Shown one piece after another: positions 8,038-9,096 of a stretch of 9,096 nucleotides of DNA; position 1 is the first letter of the stretch; each line of letters begins with the position of its first letter. The position numbers and the translations under genes are program-made. Source of the stretch: Spirochaetaceae bacterium (GTDB lineage: Bacteria > Spirochaetota > Spirochaetia > Treponematales > Breznakiellaceae). A model generated the notes under the pieces. It was not told where the DNA came from. It worked only from the letters and a program-made list of their open reading frames with translations, and searched no databases. The DNA lies in the NCBI GenBank assembly GCA_031288215.1, contig JAITRV010000317.1:1-9096 (forward strand), read 5' to 3'.

Positions 8038-8580
8038 TCATAAACCGTCTTTTGGATTAGCCGGCGCTTTCTTTACCTGTACTATTTTTTTTGGTTCTAC
8101 CAAGACGTATACCTTTGGAGCAAAAATAACGCGTTTCTTTATGGGAAAGGTGAGGATCCGGGGATCCGGAGCCGGAGCGGCGGGCATATCAGGATCGTGG
8201 GGGAGGCCGGCGATAACGACCAGGGTCGAGGGGTCTTTTTCCAGCCATCTTCTCCAGAGTTCCGCCCGGGAGACTAAGACCTGGGGCTTGGTCTGCTCCT
8301 CGGAAAAAAAGAAGGTCCGGGGGTTGAGTTTTTCGCGGAAGCCGCTGTTGGGCGCGAAATAGGTTTCCACCCCCGCGTCCTTGATTGCCCCCAGGTCCTC
8401 ATCGGAGACGGCGAAAACGTCAACTTCTATGGTAGGATATAAGGCGTCGTTAGAAGATAAGGCGCGGGAGATCCCCACGACCACCTGCTGCTGACTCACA
8501 CAAGCGGAAAAGAGGAGGCCGGCAGCCAAGACAAGGCACCCACGGATCGATACGTTCCTGAAAAAAAACCTATGTCTCAT
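8038..8580 (-). CDS. tssJ: T6SS outer-membrane lipoprotein TssJ (divergent)
   Basis: TssJ is the outer-membrane lipoprotein that holds the periplasmic C terminus of TssM. From the ATG at 8580 the product is 180 residues: a basic N terminus (MRHRFFFR), a hydrophobic segment (CLVLAAGLL) and a lipobox FSAC with the lipidated Cys at residue 27. Phe at the -3 position is unusual for enterobacteria but tolerated in spirochaetes. The mature part has the order expected of the TssJ beta-sandwich: a first strand YPTIEVDVFAVS, a middle region with FFFSEEQTKPQVLVSRAELW, STLVVIAGLPHDPD in place of the usual VVVA(D/x)xP strand, and final strands RVIFAPKVYVLVEP. Sequence similarity is weak, so the name leans on the lipobox, length and position directly ahead of tssK. 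An ATG 21 codons further upstream (8643) is open but would put the promoter inside the gene, adds AT-rich codons and has no ribosome site, so I reject it. Confidence 0.85.
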   Translation of the reverse strand: MRHRFFFRNVSIRGCLVLAAGLLFSACVSQQQVVVGISRALSSNDALYPTIEVDVFAVSDEDLGAIKDAGVETYFAPNSGFREKLNPRTFFFSEEQTKPQVLVSRAELWRRWLEKDPSTLVVIAGLPHDPDMPAAPAPDPRILTFPIKKRVIFAPKVYVLVEPKKIVQVKKAPANPKDGL

Positions 8581-8618
8581 GGATTTTATTATATCACAGA
8601 AATGGTATAGTATGTAAA
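8581..8618 (-). promoter_or_regulatory. Sigma-70-type promoter of the tssJ operon, extended -10
   Basis: Reading on the minus strand, a perfect extended -10 element TGATATAAT lies with its TATAAT at 8593-8588. A possible -35 TTTACA is at 8618-8613, with a rather long 19-base spacer that the extended -10 could make up for. The predicted start of transcription is about seven bases past the hexamer, at 8582-8580, which is on or next to the tssJ ATG. The mRNA would therefore be leaderless or nearly so; no Shine-Dalgarno is seen ahead of that ATG. The DNA here is clearly more AT-rich than the surrounding genes. This is the only convincing promoter seen for the six-gene operon. Confidence 0.65.
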
Positions 8619-8722
8619 GACCCTCTTTTGAAAAATAATACAAAAATTGAGAAAAGAGCGCAGCGCGCCGCCCCGCCCCTCACCGCCCCAGGGTTCCTGC
8701 ATTTACTCAAAAAAAGAAGAAG

Positions 8723-8820
8723 AACCACGGACACACACGGACCAACACGGACTTGTTGTTTGAAATTCATGCGTTTGTCCGTGTTTGTCCGTGTGGGCGG
8801 ACCTATGGTCCGACGTGGTT
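8723..8820. repeat. 98-bp inverted-repeat element made of CACGGAC words at 10-bp spacing
   Basis: The left arm carries three copies of CACGGAC, starting at 8726, 8736 and 8746. The right arm carries the complement GTCCGTG at 8777 and 8787, again exactly 10 bases apart. At the place of the third copy sits a short perfect hairpin CGGACC-TAT-GGTCCG (8798-8812). The ends are a 7-base inverted repeat, AACCACG at 8723-8729 and CGTGGTT at 8814-8820. Similar CACGGACACACACGGAC words occur as dispersed repeats in various bacterial genomes as far as I recall. No transposase is present, so a small non-autonomous element or folded RNA/DNA repeat is the likely class. Confidence 0.75.
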
Positions 8821-8834
8821 AAATTTCTTTGGAT

Positions 8835-8857
8835 CATTTGGTGCCTGGCACCAAATG
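8835..8857. repeat. Palindrome with 11-bp arms around one central base
   Basis: CATTTGGTGCC and GGCACCAAATG flank a single T at 8846, so the sequence is the same on both strands apart from the centre. It begins 14 bases after the end of the CACGGAC element. In single-stranded form it would fold with a loop of about five bases. Words like GGTGCCTGGCACC are, as I recall, found in REP-like repeats of many bacteria. There is no T run next to it, so it is not an obvious terminator. A dimeric-regulator site is possible but it lies about 250 bases from the tssJ promoter. Confidence 0.7.
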
Positions 8858-8942
8858 GGGCTTCTTGCATGCGTGCAGCCCTCACCACAGCCGGCCCCGG
8901 CAATCGCACCCGGCAGCGGGACCCGCCCCAACACCGCAAAGG

Positions 8943-8966
8943 CCGGTCGGGGGATACTCCCGCCGG
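8943..8966. repeat. Bulged hairpin in GC-rich intergenic DNA
   Basis: CCGG (8943-8946) pairs with CCGG (8963-8966), then after a one-base bulge CGGGGG (8948-8953) pairs with CTCCCG (8957-8962, one G-T pair) around an ATA loop. An A run follows on the plus strand, so it has no terminator-type T tail in either direction for the transcript that would form it. It may be part of a larger repeat. Confidence 0.4.
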
Positions 8967-8977
8967 AAAAACCGGCT

Positions 8978-8997
8978 CGGGCCGGCACGGGCCGGCA
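8978..8997. repeat. Two tandem copies of a 10-bp unit CGGGCCGGCA
   Basis: Two exact copies lie directly side by side in the GC-rich intergenic stretch. The unit contains the palindrome GCCGGC. No function is suggested by position. Confidence 0.5.
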
Positions 8998-9096
8998 CAG
9001 GACAGAATCGCGATGGGGGGTGGCAGGGAAATACCCCGGGCGACCCCTTTTGAGCAGAGGAACCAGTTATGCCGTAGGCATCAAGAGCAACGTCGC

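Larger units (their letters stand above)
8581..9096. other. Gene-free, repeat-rich region upstream of the T6SS operon
   Basis: I see no convincing gene in these 516 bases. From the operon outward they contain the promoter, an AT-rich then GC-rich transition (8620-8700), an inverted-repeat element (8723-8820), a palindrome (8835-8857), and a GC-rich stretch (8880-9060) with a bulged hairpin at 8943-8966, two copies of CGGGCCGGCA in tandem (8978-8997) and a small hairpin ATGCC-GTA-GGCAT (9069-9081). Short open frames exist on both strands but read straight through the repeats and lack ribosome sites. Confidence 0.6.

Noticed and set aside
8581..8643. Longer tssJ start at 8643, adding 21 residues
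   Set aside because: The extension encodes AT-rich codons, contains the -35 and extended -10 elements, has no ribosome site, and would bury the signal peptide behind an extra segment.
8723..8820. CRISPR array
   Set aside because: The repeat word is only 7 bases at 10-base spacing, with no spacers of usual length and no cas genes.
8628..8822. Small plus-strand frame across the inverted-repeat element
   Set aside because: It reads through the CACGGAC repeats and hairpin, has no ribosome site, and gives a product with no sensible composition.
8943..8966. Possible rho-independent terminator
   Set aside because: The hairpin is followed by A, not T, on the plus strand and is preceded by T on the minus strand, so neither direction fits a terminator.
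8803..8988. Minus-strand frame starting with GTG in the GC-rich intergenic stretch
   Set aside because: It has no Shine-Dalgarno and translates the palindrome and part of the inverted repeat; it is open mainly because the DNA is GC-rich.

Overview
The window holds the core of a type VI secretion system (T6SS) envelope-spanning machine, all on the minus strand. In transcription order (right to left) it reads tssJ (outer-membrane lipoprotein), tssK (baseplate adaptor), tssL/DotU and tssM/IcmF (inner-membrane partners), then an RsbW/SpoIIAB-type ATP-binding serine kinase, then a small secreted protein that looks like an outer-membrane beta-barrel. The six genes are tightly packed: 10 bp between tssJ and tssK, stop abutting start at tssK-tssL, an ATGA overlap at tssL-tssM, 39 bp between tssM and the kinase, and 11 bp between the kinase and the barrel gene. 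They are very likely one operon, read from a single promoter seen just before tssJ.

The organism is a diderm bacterium with moderately GC-rich genes and AT-rich promoter DNA. A spirochaete, perhaps Treponema-like, is my best guess. It rests on the relaxed FSAC lipobox of TssJ, the type of small signal-peptide barrel protein ending in Phe, and the style of the intergenic repeats. None of these is decisive.

Layout. Bases 1-254 (+) are a short reading frame with a Pro/Gly/Asn-rich tail, open to the left window edge and possibly the 3' end of a longer gene; its stop overlaps the stop of the converging barrel gene. Bases 251-8580 (-) are the operon. Bases 8581-9096 hold no convincing gene: they carry the operon promoter, a 98-bp inverted-repeat element built from a CACGGAC word at 10-bp spacing, a near-perfect 23-bp palindrome, and a GC-rich stretch with further hairpins and a short direct repeat.

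How the genes work together. In known systems TssJ, TssM and TssL form the trans-envelope complex onto which the TssK-containing baseplate docks. Here tssK is grouped with that complex, while the tube, sheath, spike and remaining baseplate genes (Hcp, TssB, TssC, VgrG, TssE, TssF, TssG, ClpV) are not in the window. The operon is bounded by a promoter and repeat-rich DNA on one side and a converging gene on the other, so the rest of the system must be encoded elsewhere. The kinase next to tssM suggests partner-switching control of the apparatus, and the barrel protein is a candidate accessory envelope component. Both links are inferred from position only.
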